From DASXMX01 sp036794395 (GTDB taxonomy: Bacteria; Planctomycetota; Phycisphaerae; Tepidisphaerales; Tepidisphaeraceae): 10,201 nt of DNA. The translations under genes were made by a program, and so were the position numbers. Position 1 is the first letter of the stretch. Each line of letters opens with the position of its first letter. This document shows, piece after piece, positions 1 to 6,835 of this stretch. The notes beneath the pieces were generated by a model. It ran no database searches and was not told the origin of the DNA. It saw only the letters and a list, made by a program, of their open reading frames with translations. The stretch lies in NCBI GenBank assembly GCA_036794395.1, contig DAIRGS010000253.1:1-10201 (forward strand), in the 5' to 3' direction.

Positions 1-91
1 GGTTTCAAAAAAGTTTCCAAGGTCGACGTATTTCCCCCTCTCCCGAGGGGAGAGGGGGAAATACGTCGACCTTGGAAACTTTTTTGAAACC
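1..91. repeat. Perfect 44-bp inverted repeat with a 3-nt loop
   Basis: Bases 1-44 are the exact reverse complement of bases 48-91, separated only by GAG at 45-47. The centre is a CCCTCTCCC/GGGAGAGGG core, a motif often seen in dispersed intergenic hairpins of GC-rich bacteria. The outer part is AT-richer, with an A6/T6 run. The left arm begins at the first base of the window, so the true palindrome may be longer. No T-run follows the stem on either strand within view, so it is not a standard intrinsic terminator. It could be a dispersed hairpin element, a transcription barrier, or a fold-back artefact if this is a contig end. Confidence 0.95.
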
Positions 92-298
92 CGAGGCCTG
101 CACAGGCGATGGCGCAACAAAACCTGGACGCACGCGACTCGCGAAAAAGCGGCCACTTTTCATCAGCCCAGCCTCGCACTCCCTGACAAAATAAATCTGT
201 CCGGCGACGCAAAACCTGTCCAAAAAACTTTGATCGTGCGAAGTACGAATGAATCCGTTAACATGCATCGCACCGATTATTTAATCATGGAGAATTAG
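92..298. other. Non-coding leader region before the DUF4139 gene
   Basis: I see no convincing gene in this stretch. A minus-strand reading frame crosses it but also runs through the palindrome at 1-91, has no recognisable family features, and is rejected. The last 30 bases are AT-rich and hold the ribosome binding site of the next gene: GGAG at 289-292, six bases before the ATG at 299. I could not find a convincing paired -35/-10 promoter, although transcription of the downstream gene most likely starts here. Confidence 0.5.
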
Positions 299-1978
299 AT
301 GTGGCTTCATACTTTGCAAGCGTTTTGCCGGCGGTCGTGCCGGGTCGGCTTGGCGTGTGCACTCATTGCGGGATGCTCGCCGGCCGGCGAGTTTCAGGCC
401 ATTCATGGGGAGGCGGAGGCGAAAGCGCCAAGTGCCACACAGCCTTCGCGCGGGCGGTTTTCGTTGACGGTCTATTCCACCGCCGACCCCGCGACGTTCA
501 GTCCGCAGGATTTGCTCGCGGACCAGCTTTCGCGTGATGGGTACGGCGGCGGAGCGCCGAATGTGGTTTTTACGCCGGGCTTTGGAGTCGTACGCGAGGT
601 TCGTGCAATGCAGATGGCGGCGGGCACCAACCGCCTCGAATTCTCCAACGTCGCGGCGGGCATCGATCCGACCACGGTCGCCTTCCAATCGCTCACCGCG
701 CCGCAATCGACAACTGTCCTCGAACAAAACTTCGATTACGACCTGGCCAGCGCGCAGCAGCTCATGCAAAAGTACATCGGACAGGACGTCACGATGACCG
801 TCAGCTCCGTCGCATCAACCCCCTGGTCGCCGACCAGGACCGCCGGAGAAACGTCAATCATCAAAGGCACGCTTCTGTCGACATCAGGGGGATCATACGT
901 GATTCGGGCCGGTGAGCCGGCCAGGGGATTAACGCTTGTTTCGATGCAAAACGTGGTTTCGGTGGGACTGGCCGACTCGACACTCGGGTTTGTTGTGAAG
1001 CCAACCTTGAACTGGAAGGTCGAGGCGAAACAGGCCGGCGAGCATCAGGTGCAGGTGACGTATCAGACGGATGGACTCACTTGGCGCGCGGATTACAGCC
1101 TGCTGATTTCACCGGATGAAAAGACCGGCGATCTTTCGGCCTGGGTAACGATGGTCAACGGGAGCGGAATGAGTTATCCGGAAGCTCGCCTCAAACTCGT
1201 GGCTGGGACCGTACAGAGGTTCGTGTCGCCCTCGCGGCTGCAACGATATCAACAGGTGACCAACCAGCTCTTTTCCCTCGGACAGGGCGGCGGAGGAGGC
1301 GGAGGCGGCTTCGAAGAAAAGAGCTTCTTCGAATATCACCTTTACACCTTGGGCCGGTCGACCTCGCTGAACAATAATTCGACCAAGCAGATCGAGCTGT
1401 TTCCGCCGAGACAACAGGTCCCCTTGGAAAAGATCTACGTGTACAACGGGCTGAGCGCAACCCAGCGCGAATTCCTCTATCACAATCCCAACGGGCTCAA
1501 TGACGAATTTGGCGCGATTGGGAATAAGAGCGTTGATATTTACGTACGGCTCAAGAACAGCGAGGCCAACCACCTGGGTATTCCGCTGCCGGCCGGGCGA
1601 TTGCGGACTTATAAGATCGATCCTGCCGACGAAAGCCGGGAGTTCATCGGCGAGGACGTCGTCCAGCATACGCCGAAGGATGAATCGATCCTGGCGCGCC
1701 TTGGAACAGCATTCGAACTGGTGGGCGAACGAAGGCAAACCGAATTCACACGGAGCGGACAAACGGCCACCGAGAGTTTCGAAATCAAGCTGCGCAACCA
1801 TAAGAACACCGCCGCGACGGTCATCATCCGCGAGTTGCTCTATCGCGGATTAAACTGGGAGATCCTCCAATCAAGCGACAAATGGGAAAAGTTGGACTAC
1901 CGCACGATCCATATCCCGATCGAAGTGCCGGCCAATGGAGAGAAGAAAATAACCTACACCGTAAAGTACAGTTGGTAA
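299..1978 (+). CDS. DUF4139 domain-containing lipoprotein
   Basis: This 559-aa protein is predicted to be a lipoprotein. A short basic, hydrophobic leader ends in the lipobox I23-A24-G25-C26, and Ser at +2 suggests sorting to the outer membrane. The region from about residue 235 to the end matches the DUF4139 pattern: a beta-rich G-L-T-W262-R-A-D-Y segment, then N-G-S-G-M-S-Y-P-E and L-K-L-V-A-G. After a run of eight glycines (330-337) comes F-F-E-Y-H-L-Y-T-L, and the protein ends in a strand-rich tail closing on Y-S-W. The first 230 residues probably form the partner beta domain found in front of DUF4139. The family's biochemical function is unknown to me; some members are annotated mucoidy-inhibitor-like. 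The ATG at 299 has GGAG six bases upstream and gives a full signal peptide. The gene stands alone, with no partner on its strand for about 2.5 kb. Confidence 0.85.
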   Translation: MWLHTLQAFCRRSCRVGLACALIAGCSPAGEFQAIHGEAEAKAPSATQPSRGRFSLTVYSTADPATFSPQDLLADQLSRDGYGGGAPNVVFTPGFGVVREVRAMQMAAGTNRLEFSNVAAGIDPTTVAFQSLTAPQSTTVLEQNFDYDLASAQQLMQKYIGQDVTMTVSSVASTPWSPTRTAGETSIIKGTLLSTSGGSYVIRAGEPARGLTLVSMQNVVSVGLADSTLGFVVKPTLNWKVEAKQAGEHQVQVTYQTDGLTWRADYSLLISPDEKTGDLSAWVTMVNGSGMSYPEARLKLVAGTVQRFVSPSRLQRYQQVTNQLFSLGQGGGGGGGGFEEKSFFEYHLYTLGRSTSLNNNSTKQIELFPPRQQVPLEKIYVYNGLSATQREFLYHNPNGLNDEFGAIGNKSVDIYVRLKNSEANHLGIPLPAGRLRTYKIDPADESREFIGEDVVQHTPKDESILARLGTAFELVGERRQTEFTRSGQTATESFEIKLRNHKNTAATVIIRELLYRGLNWEILQSSDKWEKLDYRTIHIPIEVPANGEKKITYTVKYSW

Positions 1979-2016
1979 CAGGACCCGAGCCGGAAAAATG
2001 AGGCGCGCTGAGACGT

Positions 2017-2041
2017 TTTGAGGCGCGCCCCGCGCCTCAAA
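2017..2041. repeat. Short GC-rich hairpin after the DUF4139 gene
   Basis: TTTGAGGCGCG (2017-2027) is exactly complementary to CGCGCCTCAAA (2031-2041) across a CCC loop. It lies 38 bases past the lipoprotein stop codon, where a terminator would be expected. However, no U-tract follows on the plus strand, and the stem is flanked by another GAGGCGCG copy at 2000-2007. It may act as a weak terminator or mRNA 3'-end protector, or be a dispersed repeat. Confidence 0.6.
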
Positions 2042-2057
2042 TAGGCCATCAGGAACA

Positions 2058-2137
2058 AGAAGAATTGAACCACGGATGCCACGGATAAAGACCCTTCTTA
2101 TCCGTGGCATCCGTGTTATCCGTGGTTCAATTCTTCT
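2058..2137. repeat. Imperfect palindrome with ATCCGTG direct repeats
   Basis: The outer arms, 20 bases each (2058-2077 and 2118-2137), are exact reverse complements. An inner stem pairs 2076-2088 with 2098-2110. The right half carries three ATCCGTG units starting at 2100, 2109 and 2118, a 9-bp period. The left half carries two inverted units, so the right arm looks expanded by one repeat. Similar runs of ATCCGTG and ATCTGTG are frequent in non-coding DNA of planctomycete and verrucomicrobial genomes (from memory, not searched here). I read it as a dispersed non-coding element between the convergent DUF4139 and glycosyltransferase genes. It could also halt transcription from both sides. Confidence 0.8.
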
Positions 2138-2153
2138 CTTGAACGACGGTCAT

Positions 2154-2208
2154 TTTGGTTGCGGCCCGGCCGCGCTGGGTTTATCTGTGTTCATCTGTGG
2201 CAACCAAA
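2154..2208. repeat. ATCTGTG repeat unit bracketed by 9-bp inverted repeats
   Basis: TTTGGTTGC (2154-2162) and GCAACCAAA (2200-2208) are exact 9-bp inverted repeats. Between them are two ATCTGTG units (2183-2189 and 2193-2199) with a 10-bp period. The unit differs by one base from the ATCCGTG units just upstream, which suggests a diverged second copy of the same kind of element. No coding potential was seen. The segment ends 27 bases before the stop codon of the minus-strand glycosyltransferase. Confidence 0.6.
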
Positions 2209-2234
2209 GTCTTGCCTTCGTTGAATGATCGACG

Positions 2235-3230
2235 CTAATTCGTTGGGCCAATCGGGGCCAGTTCCGCATCATCTTCCGCGGCGGACTCGAGTTTCGGCCG
2301 GCAGCGTTCCCAGATACTGGTGCCGAGGGCTTCGCGGCGGCGGGCGCGCCAGAACGCGGTGGCGTTCAGCAGGAAATAAAGTGGCAGATCGGGCCAGAGC
2401 GATGGAGAGCGGAGCAGAATAAGCAGCCGCTGGCGAAGCGGGCACGCGGCACGGCCCCATTCGCCCTGGACCTGGCGGGCGATCTGGCGATTGCCGCTCA
2501 GCCAGCGGGTTCGGAGACGAAGCAGATCGGTCCAGCCGTCGGGGAGACGAACCAAAAAGTGCTCGGATCGAAGCACGCGCCGTTCGTGTTTGCGGAATTG
2601 CGCCTGGACGAACACATCTTCAGCCAGCACATCGGGGAAGTGTTTCCAGCGGCGGCGGCCGGCGGCGCTGACCGCGTAGAAGCCGCCGCCAATCACATCG
2701 TCATTGACCCACGGAAGAGCCGTCCACACCCGAGCATAGCGGCGGGTAACCCATGCTCTTGCCGGCGCGATGCACATGCGCGGCGAGCACATTTCGATGC
2801 CGGTGCCATCAGACATCGCGGCGGCAACCTTCGAAACGCAGCCGGGCGAAAGCTCGACATCGGCATCAAGGTAGATCCGGCAGGCGCCAACCGCGGCGGC
2901 ATCGCCGGCGTTGAGGGCGGCGGATTTATTGCCCTGGGGAAGCTGAAGCACCAGCATTTCATGTCCGGCATCGGCAAAACGCGGCACCCACTGACGCGCG
3001 ATGTCGGCCGTGGCGTCATGCGAGCCATTGTCGATCACGATGACGCGCATGACATCGGCGGTATCTTGTGCCAGCAGGCTATTGAGGCACCGAGGCAAGA
3101 GCGCGGATTCGTTGTGGGCCGGGACGATAACCGACAAACATGCCGGGCTTCGTCCTGGACAAAACTCGCGAAGCTCCGCGCCCTCCTTGGTGGCGGCGAT
3201 CCGCACGGAATCGTGTGGGGTGGTTTCCAC
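2235..3230 (-). CDS. Family 2 glycosyltransferase (downstream copy of tandem pair)
   Basis: This 331-aa protein is a GT-A fold, family 2 glycosyltransferase, which moves a sugar from a nucleotide-sugar donor to an acceptor. Visible motifs are the nucleotide-binding strand S-V-I-V-P-A-H-N-E-S (33-42), I-D-N-G-S-H-D, the metal-binding D122-A-D124, the E204-D205 base region and R240-T-R-W243, the cellulose-synthase-like R-x-R-W signature. A hydrophobic stretch near L-P-L-Y-F-L-L-N in the C-terminal part may touch the membrane, but no clear multi-pass segment follows, unlike full synthases. The start is GTG at 3230. The paralogue upstream has GTG-GAA and the same H-D-S at the matching place, and the lengths then agree within one residue. 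The Shine-Dalgarno site is weak (AGAG). It is probably co-transcribed with, or independently started 197 bp after, the upstream copy. Substrate unknown. Confidence 0.88.
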   Translation of the reverse strand: METTPHDSVRIAATKEGAELREFCPGRSPACLSVIVPAHNESALLPRCLNSLLAQDTADVMRVIVIDNGSHDATADIARQWVPRFADAGHEMLVLQLPQGNKSAALNAGDAAAVGACRIYLDADVELSPGCVSKVAAAMSDGTGIEMCSPRMCIAPARAWVTRRYARVWTALPWVNDDVIGGGFYAVSAAGRRRWKHFPDVLAEDVFVQAQFRKHERRVLRSEHFLVRLPDGWTDLLRLRTRWLSGNRQIARQVQGEWGRAACPLRQRLLILLRSPSLWPDLPLYFLLNATAFWRARRREALGTSIWERCRPKLESAAEDDAELAPIGPTN

Positions 3231-3427
3231 TTTCGCTCTAACCAGGATGGAATATCAGACAATACAGATTATCGAAAACGGTGAAAAAAGCAATGCCGGT
3301 AAAAATGGGGAATCTGAACGAGAAAACGCCGTTGGGTGCGGTTGGGCACGGTTGGGAAATATCGAAGATATGAACGCGCGGCGCGATCAGGTGTGCTGCA
3401 ATCAGTTCCCGCCTTGGGGAGAAAACA
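3231..3427. other. Spacer between the two glycosyltransferase genes
   Basis: These 197 bases hold no gene. They contain an AT-rich part next to the downstream gene, where GATAAT on the minus strand (3268-3273) could serve as a -10 box without a good -35. They also contain the three-unit decamer repeat at 3331-3360. The length is large for a tightly coupled operon, so the downstream copy may have its own promoter. Confidence 0.4.
3331..3360. repeat. Three tandem GTTGGG decamers
   Basis: Three consecutive 10-base units each begin GTTGGG (3331, 3341, 3351) and then diverge (TGCG, CACG, AAAT). On the minus strand they read as CCCAAC repeats about 100-130 bases upstream of the downstream glycosyltransferase start. 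A period of one helical turn would place all units on the same DNA face, which suits a protein-binding site. The plus strand, with GGGG at 3307-3310, has four G-runs of three or more. Confidence 0.65.
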
Positions 3428-4426
3428 CTAATCGATTGGGCTGAGGGGGGCGAGTTTGGGATCGTCGGGGGAGGCAGGGTCCAATTGAGGACGACGGCGT
3501 TCCCATAACTTGGTGCCAAGGCGCTCGCGGCGGCGGGCGTTCCACATGCCACAGAGGTTCACCAGGAAATACAGCGGAAGCCCGGTCCAGAGGTGCGGCT
3601 GCGTGAGCAGGAGTTTAATGCGGTCCCGGAACGGAAACGCCGCGCGGCCCCATTCACCCGCGTGGAGCTTGGCCAGTTCGCGGTTGCCGCGTACCCAGCG
3701 TGTGCGCACCTGAATGAGATCGGCCAGGCCATCAGGCAACGGGATCAGAAAATGCTCATCGTTTAAAACACAGCGCTCGTTTTTAAGGAATTGCGATTGG
3801 ACGAAGACGTCTTCGGCCACGATGTCAGGGAATCGATCCCAGCGTTTGCGGCCATGGGCGCTGACGGCGTAGAAGCCGCCCCCTATGGCGTCGCTATTGA
3901 CCCACGGGAGGCCGGTCCAGACGCGGGCGTAGGTGCGGGTGGCCCAGCTCTTGGAGGGCGCTACGCGCATTTTTGGGCAGCACATCCAGACCGCCGAGCC
4001 ATCAGCAAGCGCGGCGGCGGTTTTTGCGACACAGCCGGGCGAGAGCTGGACATCGGCATCGAGGTAGATCCGGCATGCGTCTTCAACAGCCGCCGCGTCG
4101 CCGGCGTTCAAGGCGGCGGGCTTGTTGCCACGCGGCAGGTGCAGAACCAGCATCTCATGACCCGCGGCCGCGAAACGCGGCGCCCATTGCGACGCCACCT
4201 CGACCGTGTTGTCATGCGAACCGTTGTCGATGACGATGACGCGCATAATTTGCGCGAGTTCCTGCTTTAACAGGCTTTGCAGACAAAAAGGCAGGAATTC
4301 TGATTCGTTATGGGCGGGGATAAGGACAGAGATCGACGCCGGGCCTCGTCCGGCCGCATGGGCGCGAACTTCCCCGCCCCGACGGGCAACCGCTTCAAAT
4401 AAGGAATCATGCTGTAAAACTTCCAC
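3428..4426 (-). CDS. Family 2 glycosyltransferase (upstream copy of tandem pair)
   Basis: This 332-aa GT2 enzyme is a paralogue of the gene just downstream, about two thirds identical by eye over the whole length. It carries S-V-L-I-P-A-H-N-E-S (33-42), I-D-N-G-S-H-D, D123-A-D125, E205-D206 and R241-T-R-W244, so the donor-binding, metal and acceptor motifs are all present. The reading frame stays open to a TTG at 4462. I prefer GTG at 4426 because from there it aligns without gaps to the paralogue's start (M-E-x-x-x-H-D-S). Neither start has a strong Shine-Dalgarno site. The C-terminal hydrophobic segment (about 278-294) could be a membrane anchor or re-entrant helix. It is divergent from the acetyltransferase gene, with about 110 bases between starts. 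A local tandem duplication is the likeliest origin; donor and acceptor are unknown. Confidence 0.88.
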   Translation of the reverse strand: MEVLQHDSLFEAVARRGGEVRAHAAGRGPASISVLIPAHNESEFLPFCLQSLLKQELAQIMRVIVIDNGSHDNTVEVASQWAPRFAAAGHEMLVLHLPRGNKPAALNAGDAAAVEDACRIYLDADVQLSPGCVAKTAAALADGSAVWMCCPKMRVAPSKSWATRTYARVWTGLPWVNSDAIGGGFYAVSAHGRKRWDRFPDIVAEDVFVQSQFLKNERCVLNDEHFLIPLPDGLADLIQVRTRWVRGNRELAKLHAGEWGRAAFPFRDRIKLLLTQPHLWTGLPLYFLVNLCGMWNARRRERLGTKLWERRRPQLDPASPDDPKLAPLSPID

Positions 4427-4535
4427 GCTGCACACTCTGGGCAAAACAGAAATACCACACAAGCGCTTCGTTCGCCACAGCCATTTTGACAGGCGCCAGA
4501 TTTCGCAAGGTCATGAGAGAGGGCTAAAGTTGGGC

Positions 4536-4994
4536 ATGCTCATCCATTTTCGCGCCGCGACTGAGGCGGATATGAGTCGTCTAATACAGATGATGCGCGA
4601 GTTGTATACGCACGAAAATCTGGAACATCCCCCGCAGGCCCAACGGGCATTAAAGGAATTGATCGGCGATGGGAAATTTGGGCGGTGCTTTCTAATTGAA
4701 CAGGACGGGCAGGTGGTCGGTTACCTTGTGCTGGGGTTTGGATTCAGCCTGGAGTTTGGCGGCCGGGATGCATTTCTTGATGAGCTGTATGTGGTTCCCA
4801 GGGCGCGCGGAGCAGGGATTGGCAAAGCCGCGGTACGGTTTGCCGCAGATGTTTGCAAACATGAAGGCATCGGGGCACTGCATTTGGAGGTGAGCCGGGC
4901 GAATGAGGCGGGGCAAAGGCTTTATCGGGGAATGGGGTTCAGCGAACGGCATCTGAATTATGACGTGCTGACTTTGAGGCTGGGAGGCCAGTGA
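4536..4994 (+). CDS. GNAT family N-acetyltransferase
   Basis: This 152-aa cytoplasmic enzyme should transfer an acetyl group from acetyl-CoA to an amine. It has the GNAT order. The N-terminal strand I-H-F-R-A-A-T-E-A-D is followed by the central V-G-Y-L-V-L-G strand. Motif A, L-Y-V-V-P-R-x-R91-G-A-G94-I-G96, is the R-x-x-G-x-G pyrophosphate loop. Motif B is L-H-L-E-V-S-R-A-N-E-A-G-Q-R-L-Y with G-M-G-F. Length and motifs are normal for a single-domain GNAT. The frame is open far upstream, but that part is antisense to the glycosyltransferase and is rejected. ATG at 4536 gives the usual N-terminus. GAGAGGG at 4517-4523 is 12 bases away, so TTG at 4530, six bases from it, is a possible alternative adding two residues. 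A TTGACA at 4486-4491 could be a -35 box, but no good -10 follows. Substrate unknown. Confidence 0.87.
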   Translation: MLIHFRAATEADMSRLIQMMRELYTHENLEHPPQAQRALKELIGDGKFGRCFLIEQDGQVVGYLVLGFGFSLEFGGRDAFLDELYVVPRARGAGIGKAAVRFAADVCKHEGIGALHLEVSRANEAGQRLYRGMGFSERHLNYDVLTLRLGGQ

Positions 4995-5076
4995 TCGCAA
5001 TAAGTGAGCACGTGGCGTTGTAATACGCGGGCGGTAAAATTCTTCGCGCGGGTTTAACCACACAAAGGGAAACGAG

Positions 5077-6207
5077 ATGCGATTGATCTTTAGCCTGGTG
5101 TTGGCGGCGGTGCTGTCATCAACGGTGGCGCAAGCACAAGGGCAGACTGCGACGCCCGGGGGTGAAGGGGCTGGCCCGAAATTGAAGCTGGGGATTATCG
5201 GATTTCATCACGATCACGTGTTTGGGTTTTTTCGAAGTTATCTGAAGCGAACAGACATCGACATCGTGGGATACGTTGAGCCGGACACCAGGCTCGCGGC
5301 CACCATCGCCGACCGGTATCACCTGGATCCGAAAATCATCTATTCGTCTTTGGATGAACTCATCGAAAAGGGCCATCCGCAGGCGGTTTGTACTTACACC
5401 AGCACATTGGAGCATCGCGGGGTCGTTGAGACCTGCGCGAAGCACGGCATCCATGTGATGATGGAAAAGCCGCTGGCGGTAAGCCTGGAAGATGCCCTGG
5501 CGATGGAGAAGGCCGGGCGTGAGGGCCATATTCAGGTGCTGGTGAACTATGAGACCAGTTGGTACCGCAGCAATCACGCGGCAGCGGAACTGGTGAAGAA
5601 CGGCGCGATTGGTGAACTGCGGAAAATGGTCGTGCACGACGGGCACCGCGGCCCGCGTGAGATCGGTTGCAGCGAGGATTTCCTGAAATGGCTGACCGAT
5701 CCGAAGACAAACGGCGCAGGGGCGATGTTTGATTTTGGATGTTACGGAGCAGATCTGGCGACGTGGTTGATGAATGGCGAGCGGCCGGTTTCCGTGACGG
5801 CGGTCGCGCTGCACATTAAACCGGACGTTTATCCGAAGGTGGAGGACGATGCGACGATCGTAGTGAAGTACGCCAAGGCGCAGGCAATTTTACAGGCTTC
5901 ATGGAATTGGCCGTTCGATCGAAAAGACATGGAGGTGTACGGCAGGACGGGGCAGGTGTTTACAATCGCAGCCAACGACGTGAAAGTGCGCCTGCCGGGG
6001 CAGCGAGCCGAAACATTGAAAGCAGCGCCGCCGCTTGAGAAGCCTTACGACGATCAGATTACCTATTGGCGAGCGGTGGTTCTCGATGGTGCGAAGGTTG
6101 AGCCGTTATCGTCGATCGAGACAAATGTGACAGTGGTTGAGATTCTGGACGCGGCGCGAAGATCGGTGGAGGAAGGGAAGGCGATCGAGTTGCCGGCGAA
6201 GAGATGA
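5077..6207 (+). CDS. Exported Gfo/Idh/MocA family oxidoreductase
   Basis: This 376-aa protein belongs to the Gfo/Idh/MocA family of NAD(P)-dependent sugar or polyol dehydrogenases. A Sec-type signal peptide (M-R-L-I-F-S-L-V-L-A-A-V-L) with a likely cut after A18-Q-A20 precedes the Rossmann domain. No twin-arginine is seen. The glycine motif is reduced to G39-I-I-G42-F-H-H-D-H. The family's M-E130-K131-P132 is present. The catalytic-loop segment reads F-D219-F-G-C-Y223-G-A-D226, with Tyr where many dehydrogenases have His, as in glucose-fructose oxidoreductase. AAGGGA at 5065-5070, six bases before the ATG, supports the start. It lies 83 bases after the acetyltransferase, on the same strand, so it may share a transcript. 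An exported enzyme would need a tightly bound cofactor or a non-redox role; substrate unknown. Confidence 0.88.
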   Translation: MRLIFSLVLAAVLSSTVAQAQGQTATPGGEGAGPKLKLGIIGFHHDHVFGFFRSYLKRTDIDIVGYVEPDTRLAATIADRYHLDPKIIYSSLDELIEKGHPQAVCTYTSTLEHRGVVETCAKHGIHVMMEKPLAVSLEDALAMEKAGREGHIQVLVNYETSWYRSNHAAAELVKNGAIGELRKMVVHDGHRGPREIGCSEDFLKWLTDPKTNGAGAMFDFGCYGADLATWLMNGERPVSVTAVALHIKPDVYPKVEDDATIVVKYAKAQAILQASWNWPFDRKDMEVYGRTGQVFTIAANDVKVRLPGQRAETLKAAPPLEKPYDDQITYWRAVVLDGAKVEPLSSIETNVTVVEILDAARRSVEEGKAIELPAKR

Positions 6208-6297
6208 TACACCATGGAGGCCGTGCGGGCACGGAGGGGCGCGCGATCGGGATTGATTTACAACGAGGGCACGAAGACATGAGGAGGAATGCGGAGG

Positions 6298-6310
6298 ACG
6301 GAAAGTCCGT
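6298..6310 (-). terminator. Possible weak hairpin at the convergent gene junction
   Basis: ACGGA (6298-6302) and TCCGT (6306-6310) form a 5-bp stem directly after the TAA stop (6313-6311) of the minus-strand gene. There is no long U-tract after the stem, so termination would be weak. A second small stem (CCGTGC/GCACGG) sits in the same 103-bp convergent gap near 6222-6235. Low confidence as a real terminator. Confidence 0.25.
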
Positions 6311-6763
6311 TTAGTTGCCGGCGGCGCGGTGAAATGGGTCTTGGTGCCACGCGCTGAACGACCCGACCAGTTCGCGCAAGAGCGACGGATCGACGTCTAC
6401 GTAGTACTCGATCCGCGAGCGCAGCGGGTCCTGATTTGGGCGAAAGTGATACCGCGACAAGAATCCATGGGCGGCGAGGTGGCCGGCGCGGTCGATGATT
6501 TCCAAGTGCAATTCAAACTCGTCGGGCGACATCGCGATCAGCGACGCTTTACCCCGGCGTTCGTGTTCGAGTGTCTGAAGTGACGTGATGAATTCCCGCC
6601 AATCGTCCCTGGCGATCCAGACGCCATCGTACGCCCCCGCGAAGTCGTCCATTCGCACGGATACCTTTAGGCGCAGATCACCCTCTGCCTGGCCTTCAAT
6701 GGTGCCATGCTCCAGGACTTGAAGCTCGATTGTATCGCCCAGGCGGATAATCTCGTGTGACAT
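6311..6763 (-). CDS. Conserved hypothetical protein, WapI-immunity-like layout
   Basis: This 150-aa, acidic, presumably cytoplasmic protein has no signal peptide or membrane segment. It reads as alternating beta strands with one central helix. Residues 30-50 (R-L-K-V-S-V-R-M-D-D-F-A-G-A-Y-D-G-V-W-I) precede the D-D-W-R-E-F helix. Then come M-S-P-D-E-F-E-L-H-L (78-87), R-A-G-H-L and L-S-R-Y, and a final I-E-Y-Y-V-D-V-D-P-S-L-L segment. This order resembles small proteins often annotated as WapI-type immunity proteins. I recognise the layout rather than a diagnostic motif, and no toxin gene is adjacent. ATG at 6763 is chosen because GGAG (6769-6772) lies five bases upstream; an ATG at 6805 has no ribosome binding site. 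The gene follows the 77-aa gene by 72 bases on the same strand. Confidence 0.7.
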   Translation of the reverse strand: MSHEIIRLGDTIELQVLEHGTIEGQAEGDLRLKVSVRMDDFAGAYDGVWIARDDWREFITSLQTLEHERRGKASLIAMSPDEFELHLEIIDRAGHLAAHGFLSRYHFRPNQDPLRSRIEYYVDVDPSLLRELVGSFSAWHQDPFHRAAGN

Positions 6764-6768
6764 CGCTT

Positions 6769-6772
6769 CTCC
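6769..6772 (-). promoter_or_regulatory. Ribosome binding site fixing the start at 6763
   Basis: GGAG on the minus strand lies five bases before the ATG at 6763. The in-frame ATG 14 codons upstream (6805) has no purine-rich site in front of it, so the shorter 150-aa product is preferred. Confidence 0.6.
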
Positions 6773-6835
6773 AGTTCCATTCAGGTCGGCGCTCTGGTTT
6801 GCCATTGATGGCGGCGATTCAGTAGGGATACGCGG

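Noticed and set aside
5..268. Minus-strand 87-codon open frame at the left edge
   Set aside because: It runs through the perfect palindrome, has no recognisable family features, and lies in what looks like the leader of the DUF4139 gene.
1109..1801. Minus-strand 230-codon open frame inside the DUF4139 gene
   Set aside because: It is a shadow of a well-supported lipoprotein gene, and no ribosome binding site or motif was seen.
2559..3284. Plus-strand 241-codon open frame opposite the downstream glycosyltransferase
   Set aside because: It is a shadow frame: the minus-strand product has complete GT2 motifs, while this frame has no family features. The same holds for the 159-codon frame at 3791-4270.
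4486..4514. TTGACA as a promoter for the acetyltransferase
   Set aside because: The -35 matches consensus, but at 17-18 bases spacing the -10 position reads GGTCAT/GTCATG, too far from TATAAT to call.
4206..4535. N-terminal extension of the acetyltransferase frame
   Set aside because: It overlaps the glycosyltransferase gene in antisense, and GNAT domains normally start where the ATG at 4536 does.
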